From NCBI GenBank assembly GCA_964605715.1, contig CAZSDV010000021.1:1-34075 (forward strand): DNA of 34,075 nucleotides, written 5' to 3'. This stretch comes from JAPUME01 sp964605715 (GTDB taxonomy: Bacteria; Acidobacteriota; Terriglobia; UBA7540; JAPUME01). The notes under the pieces were generated by a model. It was not told the DNA's origin, did no database searches, and saw only the letters and a list, made by a program, of their open reading frames with translations. Shown piece after piece: positions 26,115 to 33,976 of this stretch (the stretch's first letter is position 1; each line of letters opens with the position of its first letter). The translations under genes and the position numbers were made by a program.

Positions 26115-27071
26115 ATGTTTGTGAAAAAAACTTGGCCTATATCCTTAATATTTGTGGTTTTTCTGGTAGTCGGACTAGGGAGTTCCCAGCAACCCTCCCG
26201 GCCTGAACAAGCTGGGACTTCGCGTACACTAGACAAGAACCAGATCCAAGTTCGGGTGAATCTTGTCAATGTACTTTTTACAGTGATGGACAAGAAGAAT
26301 CATTTTGTGGTGGGTCTTGATAAAGATGATATTTTAGTTTGGGAAGATGGAGTTTTGCAGAAGATTCGCTTCTTTAGTCGTGAGACCAATCTTCCTTTGC
26401 GGGTAGGCATACTAATTGACACCTCGAACAGTGTCCGTGGGCGTTTGCGGTTCGAGCAACAGGCCGCTGTTGATTTTGTTGATAAGGCCATCCGGCCAGG
26501 GCGCGATCGGGCGTTCGTGGTAAGCTTTGACGTCGAAGCCCAGCTTGTCCAAGACTTAACTGACAATGCGGGAGAACTTGCTGAATCAATCAGTAACTTG
26601 CAGGCGGGTGGCACCACTCGCCTTTATGATGCCATCTACTTTTCCTCTAGAGAGAAACTTCTTCTCACGCCCCAACCAGAACCTTACATTCGACGAGCCT
26701 TGGTTATATTGAGTGATGGTGTTGACAACCAGAGTGAGCATTCCCGCGAGGAAGTACTTGCCATGGTGCAGCGTGCCGAAGTTATTCTTTATGCGATCAG
26801 CACCAATCGGACTGGCATGAAGGGGCGGGGGGATAGAGTTCTCAAGCGACTAACTCGGGAAACTGGGGGCATGTCATTTTTCCCTCAGGCTGCAAAGGAG
26901 TTGGGAAGGCACTTCAATGCTATTGCTAACGAACTTCGCAGTCAGTACAGCCTTGGCTATGTTTCCACTAACCAGAAACGTGATGGTACGTTTCGGGAAA
27001 TTACCATCCGGGCTAAGAATAAAAAATTTCGTGTTCGTGCAAAGAATGGTTATTTTGCACTATCCGAGTAG
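26115..27071 (+). CDS. VWFA-related acidobacterial domain protein, secreted
   Basis: Member of the von Willebrand factor A-related family that is strongly expanded in Acidobacteriota; biochemical role unknown. The 318-residue protein has a signal peptide (residues 1-24, VKKTWPISLIFVVFLVVG). An N-terminal beta-rich segment follows (IQVRVNLVNVLFTVMDK, FVVGLDKDDILVWEDGV), then a VWA domain. The MIDAS motif DTSNS is at 102-106, with GGTTRLYDAI and ILSDGVDNQS completing the metal site. The C-terminus is SLGYVSTNQKRDGTFREI and VRAKNGYF. ATG 26115 gives a clean signal peptide; the frame is open further upstream inside the pseudouridine synthase gene. Confidence 0.92.
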   Translation: MFVKKTWPISLIFVVFLVVGLGSSQQPSRPEQAGTSRTLDKNQIQVRVNLVNVLFTVMDKKNHFVVGLDKDDILVWEDGVLQKIRFFSRETNLPLRVGILIDTSNSVRGRLRFEQQAAVDFVDKAIRPGRDRAFVVSFDVEAQLVQDLTDNAGELAESISNLQAGGTTRLYDAIYFSSREKLLLTPQPEPYIRRALVILSDGVDNQSEHSREEVLAMVQRAEVILYAISTNRTGMKGRGDRVLKRLTRETGGMSFFPQAAKELGRHFNAIANELRSQYSLGYVSTNQKRDGTFREITIRAKNKKFRVRAKNGYFALSE

Positions 27072-27098
27072 GAACCTAACCCGCCTGCGTTAGGCTCC
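27071..27098. terminator. hairpin between convergent genes, possible terminator
   Basis: GGAACCTAAC pairs with GTTAGGCTCC around an 8-base loop (CCGCCTGC), with one mismatch. It starts at the VWFA stop codon and lies between that gene and the convergent small gene ending at 27116. There is no T run, so it would be a hairpin-only or Rho-assisted end. Confidence 0.35.
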
Positions 27099-27115
27099 CA
27101 TTGTGGTGGGAAGAT

Positions 27116-27370
27116 TTATTGCACTAGTCCCTGTCCTTTTGGGTTTGGAGCCGTCGGTACTGGCAAGGCGCCGATTGATTGGAGCAGCAGGACGGTCCGT
27201 TGAGCTGCTCCTCTCCAGATCATCTGGCATTCGTCCCCCTGGCAATTTTGGACGTGAGTGTCCCCTCCAGCGTATTCCATACTACAATTCTTAAATTTGC
27301 AGTTGATATATATCGCTTCGTCGAGTATCAGATGCTCATTTTCGAAGGTCTGGTTTTCGTATCGGGTCAC
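27116..27370 (-). CDS. small conserved-looking hypothetical protein
   Basis: 84 residues, minus strand. GTG at 27370 is preceded by AAGGAG with seven bases of spacing, a strong ribosome binding site that supports a real gene. The sequence starts MTRYENQTFENEHLILDEA, continues YINCKFKNCSMEYAGG and ends in VLLLQSIG plus a Pro/Gly tail. Repeating F-x-N/x-C-x-F-x-N-C units resemble short pentapeptide-like or parallel beta-helix proteins annotated as hypothetical. No signal peptide or catalytic motif is visible. It converges on the VWFA gene. Confidence 0.6.
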   Translation of the reverse strand: MTRYENQTFENEHLILDEAIYINCKFKNCSMEYAGGDTHVQNCQGDECQMIWRGAAQRTVLLLQSIGALPVPTAPNPKGQGLVQ

Positions 27371-27592
27371 AGCTTAGCTCCTTAATTACCTTTCTTTACG
27401 GGCCCAAGGGAAGGGCAAGGAAAAAATTCCGTGCCAAGTTTCCAGTTCAGGCAGTGTTCTAGTGTACCATTCCCTGATTAAGATTTTCATTGACCCGGAA
27501 AGAGAAGTGATAGAAGCTTCTCTATTCTTTGGAATAACATCTTTGAGAGCCAGAGAATTCTTCGAGATACATCCCACCGTTGAGGCGAGAGA

Positions 27593-28360
27593 ATGGCATT
27601 ATTGAGAGGAAAGACTGTGCTGGTGATGGGAGTTGCTAATCGCTGGAGCATTGCTTGGGCTGTAGCGCAGGCAGTAGTGCGAGAGGGTGCCCAGCTAATC
27701 CTTACTTACCAAGGGGAGCGACAAAAGAAGACAGCAGAGGATCTAGGCAAAGGCTTAAAAGCGTCAAGAATCCTTCCTTGTGATGTGGGTAAGGACGCAG
27801 AGGTGACCCAACTTTTTGATTCTCTCAAACAAGAAGGTATTGGCTTAGATGTCTTGATTCACAGCTTAGCCTTTGCTAATCGGGAAGATTTGGATCGACC
27901 ATTGCACGAAACATCTCGGGGGGGGTTCTCTCTGGCACTCGACGTGAGTGCCTATTCAATGATTAAAGTGGCTCATCACGCTGCACCGCTGATGCTCGAA
28001 GGAGGATCCGTTGTGACCATGACCTACCTTGGGTCAACTCGTGCTGTGAAGAACTACAATATTATGGGCGTGGCAAAAGCAGCGCTTGAAGCGAGCGTCC
28101 GCTACCTTGCAAGCGAACTTGGTCCACGGGGTATCCGCGTTAACGCTATTTCGGCTGGACCCATTAAGACCGCATCAGCGCGGGCGGTTAAAGATTTTTC
28201 CGCCATGCTGACTGCGGTAGAAGAGAGGGCACCACTGCGAAAGAATACAGACCCTGCTGAGGTTGGTGATGTCGCTGTATTCTTGGCTAGTCACCTTGCA
28301 CGCGGCATCACCGGCGAAGTTATTTTTGTTGACGGGGGCTACAATATCATAGGGTTATAG
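27593..28360 (+). CDS. fabI: enoyl-[acyl-carrier-protein] reductase (NADH) FabI
   Basis: Final reduction of each elongation cycle of type II fatty acid synthesis. This is a short-chain dehydrogenase fold of 255 residues with the variant cofactor motif GVANRWSIAWAVA (13-25). The catalytic Tyr155 and Lys162 lie in NYNIMGVAK (E. coli Tyr156/Lys163). The flanking ISAGPIKTASARAVKDF and TGEVIFVDGGYNI segments are typical of FabI. ATG 27593 follows a purine-rich GAGGCGAGAG. It is the likely lead gene with the secreted nuclease-family gene 74 bases downstream. Confidence 0.96.
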   Translation: MALLRGKTVLVMGVANRWSIAWAVAQAVVREGAQLILTYQGERQKKTAEDLGKGLKASRILPCDVGKDAEVTQLFDSLKQEGIGLDVLIHSLAFANREDLDRPLHETSRGGFSLALDVSAYSMIKVAHHAAPLMLEGGSVVTMTYLGSTRAVKNYNIMGVAKAALEASVRYLASELGPRGIRVNAISAGPIKTASARAVKDFSAMLTAVEERAPLRKNTDPAEVGDVAVFLASHLARGITGEVIFVDGGYNIIGL

Positions 28361-28434
28361 TTTTTCTCCTTGGGTACCAGACTTAAAATTTACCTGCAAC
28401 GAAACCATCGCCCTTTAAAAACTGGAGCACAAAT

Positions 28435-28953
28435 ATGAAAAGAAAACTATATCTCTGCTTAATGCTTTTTTTGATGCCGGGAATATTGTTGAGTGCAGAG
28501 GAAAGTAATCAGATGCAGGAAGTCATTCTGGAAAATGTCACCCGAACTCGTGAAGGCGTTGTTTTAGCTTTGCGATCGATTGATACAATCGACCTTTTGC
28601 ACATTATTGTTGGGGAAGCTGAAGGATGGTCAATCAGCTTGGCGTTAAGAAGGGAGAAATTCACAAGACCTTTGACGCATGATCTTTTTAAGAACTTTTT
28701 GGATCGAAACGGCTGGCGAGTGGAAAAGGTTGTCATTCGGGACATCCAAGGAGGAGCTTTTCTCGCTGATTTGGTGTTGGGTAAGGATGAAACTAAAGAG
28801 ATTTTCGATGCACGCCCAAGCGATGCGATCGCCCTTGGTATACGGTATGGAGCCAAGATTCTTGTCAGTGAAAGGGTTTTGGAGCGTGAAAGGAAACGCG
28901 AAAAGAAAAGCAGGCCTCCCTCTGAGAAACAGACCAGCGAACGGAAGCTCTAA
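28435..28953 (+). CDS. secreted bifunctional-nuclease (DUF151) family protein
   Basis: 172 residues: a signal peptide (1-20, KRKLYLCLMLFLMPGILLSA), then a BFN/DUF151 domain (about 30-145) with EVILENV, LDLLHIIVGEAEGWSI-like core and the hallmark FDARPSDAIALGIRYGAKI. The C-terminus is a highly basic/acidic tail. Members of the family have been linked to DNase and RNase activity, but most are uncharacterised; a periplasmic location is predicted from the signal. GGAG precedes ATG 28435 at seven bases. Confidence 0.85.
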   Translation: MKRKLYLCLMLFLMPGILLSAEESNQMQEVILENVTRTREGVVLALRSIDTIDLLHIIVGEAEGWSISLALRREKFTRPLTHDLFKNFLDRNGWRVEKVVIRDIQGGAFLADLVLGKDETKEIFDARPSDAIALGIRYGAKILVSERVLERERKREKKSRPPSEKQTSERKL

Positions 28954-28971
28954 ATTTGGATTCAAAACTCC

Positions 28972-29300
28972 ATGAAAGTATTTTTTATGGGCCATGTGAC
29001 GACGGACAGCCAAAAGTTGTTAGGGGCTCATCTTCCTGCCTTTTATCAAATCACCTTCGTTCCTGAAGATCCCAAATTTCAACTTATTGGAGGGGATTAA
29101 AGATACTGATTTAGTTGTTGGCAAATCATGGTTTTTAAGATTGCCTGGTAGCCCCACTGGATTTGTCGGTCACAATTTGAAAGAATGGGTAATGGCTTTG
29201 TTATGTTGTCTAGTGGCCTTGCTAAGATTTTGTCCTTTCAAGAGAGGCGTTTGCCAGTACAGGAGATCAGATTGCTGGATTGTGACTTCTTGCAGGGGTG
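28972..29300 (+). pseudogene. 2-hydroxyacid dehydrogenase remnant
   Basis: The stretch before the lsrF-like gene holds a decayed D-2-hydroxyacid dehydrogenase. ATG 28972 opens MKVFFMGHVTTDSQKLLGAH and LPAFYQITFVPEDPKFQL, resembling the N-terminal substrate-binding domain of that family; it stops at 29100. One extra A near 29086 explains this: without it the reading continues QLLEGIKDTDLVVGKSW. A later frame at about 29203-29300 reads LAKILSFQERRLPVQEIRLL, resembling the segment after the second Rossmann strand (L-Y-x-x-RRLP-x-E). The cofactor loop between them is missing, so an internal deletion also occurred. The intact gene would have been the first member of the sugar operon that follows. 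Confidence 0.55.
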
Positions 29301-29362
29301 AGATATATTCTATTTCTTAAGAGCCGTAAGCTAAGTTTGCGGTCAGTGAGGGGAGATTTGTT

Positions 29363-30265
29363 ATGGCGGATGTTGATAATGTTACGGAAGGGGAACGATT
29401 CCATGTGGACGTTCCCACGATAAGCAAGCCGTTCTTCCTAAAGGGTTCGAATTCCCTGGATTGGGGAACGAGGAACCGGCTTTCAAACATTTTTAACCCT
29501 GACACGGGGAAAACCGTCATGTTGGCAGTTGATCACGGGTACTTCCAGGGCCCAACAACCGGTCTTGAGCGGATCGACGTCAACATCCTACCTCTGCTGC
29601 CTTACTCAGACACGCTCATGCTGACGCGTGGCATTCTACGCTCAATCATTCCGCCAACTTATGCTAAAGGAATTGTTATGAGGTCGAGTGGTGGGCCAAG
29701 TGTTCTAAAAGAGTTGTCAAATGAACGGCTTGCAGTCGATATTGAGGACGTTATTCGTCTCAACTGTTCGGCTATGGCTGTGCAAGTCCACATCGGCGGT
29801 GAATTTGAAACACAAACCGTTCACAATCTTACGCGGCTGGTTGACGCTGGAAATCGTTACGGCATCCCCACGCTGGCCGTGACGGCAGTTGGAAGACAGA
29901 TGGTTCGCGACGCAAAGTACATGCGGCTGGCATGTCGGATATGCGCGGAGCTTGGGGCATCCTATGTTAAGACCTATTATGTCCCTGAAGGATTTGAGAC
30001 TGTTACTGCTTCTTGTCCTGTACCTATCGTGATTGCAGGGGGCAAGAAACTGCCCGAACTTGATGCCTTAAAGATGGCCTCGAGTGCTATTCAGCAGGGA
30101 GCTGCAGGAGTTGATATGGGTAGAAATATTTTCCAGTCTGATGCCCCGATCACGATGATTCAGGCTGTTCGCAAGGTTGTTCATGAAGGGGAAACACCTG
30201 AACATGCTCACGACTACTTTCTTTCTAGGAAGAAGGAAGAGGTGGGGCAGGGCAGCAAGAAATGA
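29363..30265 (+). CDS. lsrF: LsrF-type 3-hydroxy-2,4-pentadione 5-phosphate thiolase / DhnA-class aldolase
   Basis: 300-residue class I aldolase-fold protein very similar in sequence to E. coli LsrF, which transfers an acetyl group from phosphorylated AI-2 breakdown product to CoA, yielding DHAP and acetyl-CoA. Shared blocks include FNPDTGKTVMLAVDHGYFQG, TTGLERIDVNI, LTRGILRS, CPVPIVIAGGKKLPE and GVDMGRNIFQSD. The Schiff-base lysine is Lys203 in VKTYYV, the same number as in E. coli. GAGGGGAG precedes ATG 29363. Its TGA overlaps the start of the epimerase (ATGA). No lsrABCD, lsrK, lsrR or lsrG is in the window, so AI-2 may not be the substrate. Confidence 0.88.
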   Translation: MADVDNVTEGERFHVDVPTISKPFFLKGSNSLDWGTRNRLSNIFNPDTGKTVMLAVDHGYFQGPTTGLERIDVNILPLLPYSDTLMLTRGILRSIIPPTYAKGIVMRSSGGPSVLKELSNERLAVDIEDVIRLNCSAMAVQVHIGGEFETQTVHNLTRLVDAGNRYGIPTLAVTAVGRQMVRDAKYMRLACRICAELGASYVKTYYVPEGFETVTASCPVPIVIAGGKKLPELDALKMASSAIQQGAAGVDMGRNIFQSDAPITMIQAVRKVVHEGETPEHAHDYFLSRKKEEVGQGSKK

Positions 30266-30981
30266 CTACTACTTCCTTGAAGATGCTCAGGGAATTTGCA
30301 CCTACTATTAGCGTGACCGCCGCCCTGCTACATCTTGGCTCAGAAGTATCCGAGGTAGAGTGCATGGGTGCCAAGGCCATCCATTTTGATGTGATGGACG
30401 GGTGTTTTTGTCCATCGATGACCTTTGGCCCACCTCTTATTGCAGCCGTTAAAACGTCGCTTTTGAAAGATGTCCACTTAATGATTGAGGAACCGCTGGA
30501 AAAGGTGACTGACTACGTTACTGCTGGAGCTGACTTAGTTACTATTCATGTGGAGTCGTGCCGACACCCCCACCAAGTCTTACAGAAACTAGGCAAGATG
30601 GAAAATGCAAATGATACGTCGCGTGGATTGATTCGCGGTGTGGCGCTCAATCCAGGAACTTCCCTTGGAGCCCTTGGACCGCTCCTAGGAGAGCTAGAGA
30701 TGATATTACTTTTGTCGGTCAACCCTGGTTGGGGAGGGCAGAAATTTATTGAATCGACGCATGAGAGGGTAAGGCAAGTTAAGAAGATGGTTGAAAAATC
30801 AGGTAACGAAATATTGGTTGCAGTAGATGGCGGTATCAAGCGGGACAACATCACCGATGTGGGTAGATTAGGGGTGGACGTAGTTGTTACCGGAAGCGCG
30901 GTGTTTGACGGAAAGACTCCTTCAGAGAATGCTAAATTTATGATTAATGCACTTAAAACTTCTGGTGGTGTGAAACCATGA
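30262..30981 (+). CDS. ribulose-phosphate 3-epimerase family protein (LsrE-like by context)
   Basis: 239-residue TIM barrel. RPE-type metal ligands are present: His41 and Asp43 (IHFDVMDG), His72 (DVHLMI) and Asp189 (VDGGI). VNPGWGGQKFI and GSAVFDG complete the phosphate site. The conserved PSILSAD start of true RPE is APTISVTAA here, so the sugar may differ. In Salmonella the lsr operon includes LsrE, an RPE homologue of uncertain role; the LsrF-then-epimerase order here suggests an equivalent. It overlaps both neighbours by four bases (ATGA at 30262 and 30978), so all three products are probably made in fixed ratio. Confidence 0.82.
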   Translation: MTTTSLKMLREFAPTISVTAALLHLGSEVSEVECMGAKAIHFDVMDGCFCPSMTFGPPLIAAVKTSLLKDVHLMIEEPLEKVTDYVTAGADLVTIHVESCRHPHQVLQKLGKMENANDTSRGLIRGVALNPGTSLGALGPLLGELEMILLLSVNPGWGGQKFIESTHERVRQVKKMVEKSGNEILVAVDGGIKRDNITDVGRLGVDVVVTGSAVFDGKTPSENAKFMINALKTSGGVKP

Positions 30982-33086
30982 AGAATCGATGGTCACGCAA
31001 GGAAGCAAGTCGATTTTTAGTGCGCTACAAGGCGAAGTGGGGTGCGGAACTCGCACTACGAACTTACGCAACCCGACTGCTTGGAGCTGAGCCCAGCCTA
31101 GTACTCCACGGTGGCGGGAATACTTCTGTCAAAGGACATCGCACGAACATTTTAGGAGGGAGGAGGCCAGCCTTATTTGTGAAGGCTTCAGGGTCTGATA
31201 TGGCTGCCATTGAGCCCGAGGGTCACACCGCACTTGACTTTGAATATCTTTTAAAACTTTACAATTTAGATGAACTTTCAAATCTCCAGATGTTGAATGA
31301 GCTATGTACTCACCTTTTTGATTTTAGATCTGCAGCACCGTCTATTGAATCCTTAGTACATGCGTTTATTCCGAAAACATTTATTGATCACACTCATGCT
31401 GATTCTGTACTGGCGTTGACCAATCGGCCAGATGGCGAGAAAGTTGTCGAGGATGCACTCGGGAAAGATGTGATCATTCTGAAATACGTTAAGCCTGGAT
31501 TCGACTTGGCAAAAGCTTCAGCCGAAGCTTTCAGTGGAAATCCAGATGCACGAGGCATGGTCTGGATGAACCATGGCCTTGTCACTTGGGGAGATACGGC
31601 GAAAAAATCTTATGATGCGACGATCGAGTTGGTGACGCGAGCTGAAAAGTATCTTTCTCGCAATGGGACAAAGTTACTGAATATTGTTTCTCCAGCGGCA
31701 GTTTCAACAGCTGAAAATCGAGCTGTTTTTGCAGCCCCGATTATTCGTGGACTTCTTGCCCATCCTGGTCGGAGCTCTGAAAGACCTTTTCGTCGTGTCA
31801 TTTTGGAATCATTGATTAGCCGGGAGGTTCTCAATTTTTTGGGTTCCCAGGAAGGAAAGAAACTTGCCCTGTCCCCTCCTCTTACAACAGATCATCTGAT
31901 CCGCACAAAAGCCTTGCCGTTGTGGATTGACTCACCAGCTGAGGGTAATTCTGGAAAATTACGTAATCAATTAGCGAAGGCCATTAAAAACTATTCGAAA
32001 GATTATGCAGACTATCTCAAACGAAATTCTGCTCGAATGAATCCCGGACTGACACCCCTTGACCCGTTTCCCCGGGTAATTTTCCTTTCCGGTGTAGGAG
32101 TTTTTTGTGCCGGGACTGATTCAAATGAAGCTCGCATCGCTCGAGATATTACAGAGCACACGATAAAGGTAAAAGCACAACTTACGGCTGCGAAGGACTA
32201 CCAGGGGTTACCCGAAGAACACCTTTTTGACATGGAATATGAGGTTTTCCAGCATCGCAAGCTCAGGAGCTGTAATCTTGCTTCTCTAGCCGGTCGCATC
32301 GGAGTGGTGACGGGAGGCGCCGGGGCAATAGGCTCAGGGATCGCCCGTGGTCTTCTGGAAGAGGGTTGCTCGGTTGCGGTAACAGATTTAGACGGAGAGA
32401 ATCTAGGCTGCTTGGTCAGTGATTTAAAAAGAGAATTCGGGGAACGCGTGATTGGTGTGCAGATGGATGTAACTGATGCTGCGAGTATTGCCCAAGGGTA
32501 TGGAGAGATTATCCGGACGTGGGGTGGCTTTGACCTGCTCGTCGTTAATGCTGGAATCGCGTTGGTATCGCCTCTTGCGACGATGGAGCTTGAGCGTTTC
32601 CGCAAGCTGGAGGAGGTTAACGTGGAGGGAACGATGCTAGTTTTGTCGCAAGCAGCTCGATTTTTTGAGCGACAAGCTATGGGGGGCGATATCGTTTTGG
32701 TGTCCACAAAAAATGTCATTTCTCCAGGGGCACAATTTGGAGCTTACAGCGCCACCAAAGCCGCCGCGCATCAACTAGGAAGGGTTGCCAGTTTGGAGCT
32801 TGCGCCAATTGGCGTGCGAGTCAATATGGTCGCCCCAGATGCAGTCTTTGGTGATAAGGAGAGAAGATCAGGCCTATGGGCTGAAGTGGGACCTAGTCGC
32901 ATGAGGGCAAGAGGATTAGATGAAGATGGTCTCGAGGAATACTACCGAGATCGCAACCTACTCAAAGCTAAGATTACCGCACGGCACGTTGCCAATGCTG
33001 TGCTCTATTTTGCAACCCACCAGACTCCTACCACTGGAGCAACGCTACCGGTGGATGGTGGGCTTCCTGACGCGACTCCCCGGTAA
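30978..33086 (+). CDS. bifunctional class II aldolase / short-chain dehydrogenase
   Basis: 702 residues. The class II (zinc) aldolase half (about 1-430) has HGGGNTSVKG, VKASGSDM, the zinc ligands HTHAD (138-142) and MNHGL. The SDR half (about 440-700) has the NAD motif TGGAGAIG (445-452), NAG, and catalytic YSATK (Tyr590, Lys594). This architecture is known from rhamnulose-1-phosphate aldolase/lactaldehyde dehydrogenase (RhaE/YuxG type), which cleaves a deoxyketose phosphate to DHAP plus lactaldehyde and oxidises the latter. No rhamnose isomerase or kinase is nearby, so the substrate is open. It is the last gene of the three-gene coupled operon. Confidence 0.88.
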   Translation: MKNRWSRKEASRFLVRYKAKWGAELALRTYATRLLGAEPSLVLHGGGNTSVKGHRTNILGGRRPALFVKASGSDMAAIEPEGHTALDFEYLLKLYNLDELSNLQMLNELCTHLFDFRSAAPSIESLVHAFIPKTFIDHTHADSVLALTNRPDGEKVVEDALGKDVIILKYVKPGFDLAKASAEAFSGNPDARGMVWMNHGLVTWGDTAKKSYDATIELVTRAEKYLSRNGTKLLNIVSPAAVSTAENRAVFAAPIIRGLLAHPGRSSERPFRRVILESLISREVLNFLGSQEGKKLALSPPLTTDHLIRTKALPLWIDSPAEGNSGKLRNQLAKAIKNYSKDYADYLKRNSARMNPGLTPLDPFPRVIFLSGVGVFCAGTDSNEARIARDITEHTIKVKAQLTAAKDYQGLPEEHLFDMEYEVFQHRKLRSCNLASLAGRIGVVTGGAGAIGSGIARGLLEEGCSVAVTDLDGENLGCLVSDLKREFGERVIGVQMDVTDAASIAQGYGEIIRTWGGFDLLVVNAGIALVSPLATMELERFRKLEEVNVEGTMLVLSQAARFFERQAMGGDIVLVSTKNVISPGAQFGAYSATKAAAHQLGRVASLELAPIGVRVNMVAPDAVFGDKERRSGLWAEVGPSRMRARGLDEDGLEEYYRDRNLLKAKITARHVANAVLYFATHQTPTTGATLPVDGGLPDATPR

Positions 33087-33203
33087 TTGTTATTACCTTC
33101 TTCTTAACTTCTTTTCATTGACAAGTGTGATCCTTGGACGTTGGAACGATTTTTCGGTAGAGCTAATCGCCCTATGGACTCTCCTGGTGGAAGCAGGGGG
33201 TTG

Positions 33204-33248
33204 TGGCACGCCTGGGGCGATTCGAACACCCGACCTCTGGTTCCGGAG
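33204..33248 (-). tRNA. 3' fragment of tRNA-Arg(CCG), 5' half missing
   Basis: On the minus strand the sequence runs from the anticodon loop CTCCGGA (anticodon CCG) through stem ACCAG, AGGTC, T arm GGGTG-TTCGAAT-CGCCC, acceptor strand CAGGCGT, G and CCA (33204-33206). On the 5' side, at 33249, similarity stops: no CTGGT anticodon-stem partner, D arm or acceptor partner ACGCCTG follows. The fragment therefore starts at the anticodon loop. Such 3' tRNA fragments are a hallmark of attachment sites of integrated elements; an assembly join or decay are alternatives. Confidence 0.7.
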
Positions 33249-33976
33249 TTCTGGGAGCGACCTGGCAAAGGGAGGCACCGAGTGGGTTCAAGTGATACAC
33301 GCAAAAAGAATTAGGGTGGGCCAGAGGCCGTGAACTTGGGATAGAGAAACACCCAGTTGCAAACACTTACACCGGCTAGCATGGAAGGGTTACGTTACAA
33401 ACTACGTCACAAATTTCCCCGAAGAAGCTTAGGCTTCCGTCCTCTAGGAGTCCCATCTTATATCAAATGGGTTATCCCCCACTGTGTTTGATAAATTTAG
33501 AAATTCAGGCTAGCCAACCTGAGCAAAAGGGGGCCCCATTGCCCTGGAGCCTCCTTTTTTTGGGGGGTGGGTAGTGGGGAGAAATCGGCTGCTCTGATTC
33601 CCTCTGGGGCGCTTTGACTTGCCGACAGAGGCGGCCTAAGATAGGCGCACCCATTCAGAGCTGTACCCCATGATTGGGGGACTGTTGCGCATTATCGGGT
33701 TACGGAGAAGCTCGGTGCGGGCTGCCGCCATCCGTTAGGCCTCAGCTCGGACGACCATCATCATTGCTTGGATCGAGCATCAACAGGGAGAACGATTCCC
33801 GCGTGTTGGCTTCATGGTCACGAATAGGATCATGCCGAGTCGAGCGGTCGTAAAGTTCTACAACATAAAGAGAGGGACGCCAAAATGGAAATGCTGGGTA
33901 TACTGGATAGCGGCTGCCAGGACCCCCGGAAAACAATCCTAGCTAGAAGTAATGGAAATCAAGGATCCGACCCTAC
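33249..33976. other. non-coding stretch between the tRNA fragment and typA
   Basis: No gene is recognised in about 730 bases. It contains the candidate terminator at 33525-33561. The right part (about 33600-33960) is more GC-rich than the left. A 64-residue frame on the minus strand (33742-33936) has no start signal or family match. No integrase, tmRNA, RNase P RNA or SRP RNA was recognised. Confidence 0.5.
33525..33561 (+). terminator. Rho-independent terminator candidate
   Basis: AAAAGGGGGC (33525-33534) pairs with GCCTCCTTTT (33549-33558) with one G-T wobble and a 14-base loop, followed by a T run (33555-33561). The complementary A run makes it partly bidirectional. No annotated gene ends just upstream on either strand, so it may end an unrecognised transcript. 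Confidence 0.5.

Noticed and set aside
27371..27592. Sigma54-like TGGCACG upstream of the small minus-strand gene
   Set aside because: The -12 element lacks the required GC; only the -24 half matches.
33240..33300. Group I intron in the anticodon loop of tRNA-Arg
   Set aside because: No 5' half of the tRNA and no intron core were found in the sequence to the right.
32920..33333. Plus-strand frame containing GAIRTPDLWFR
   Set aside because: It is the antisense translation of the tRNA-Arg fragment and overlaps the aldolase-dehydrogenase gene in another frame.
33742..33936. Minus-strand 64-codon frame (RSTRHDPIRDHEANTRES region), considered as a mobile-element remnant
   Set aside because: No family could be named with confidence and there is no ribosome binding site.
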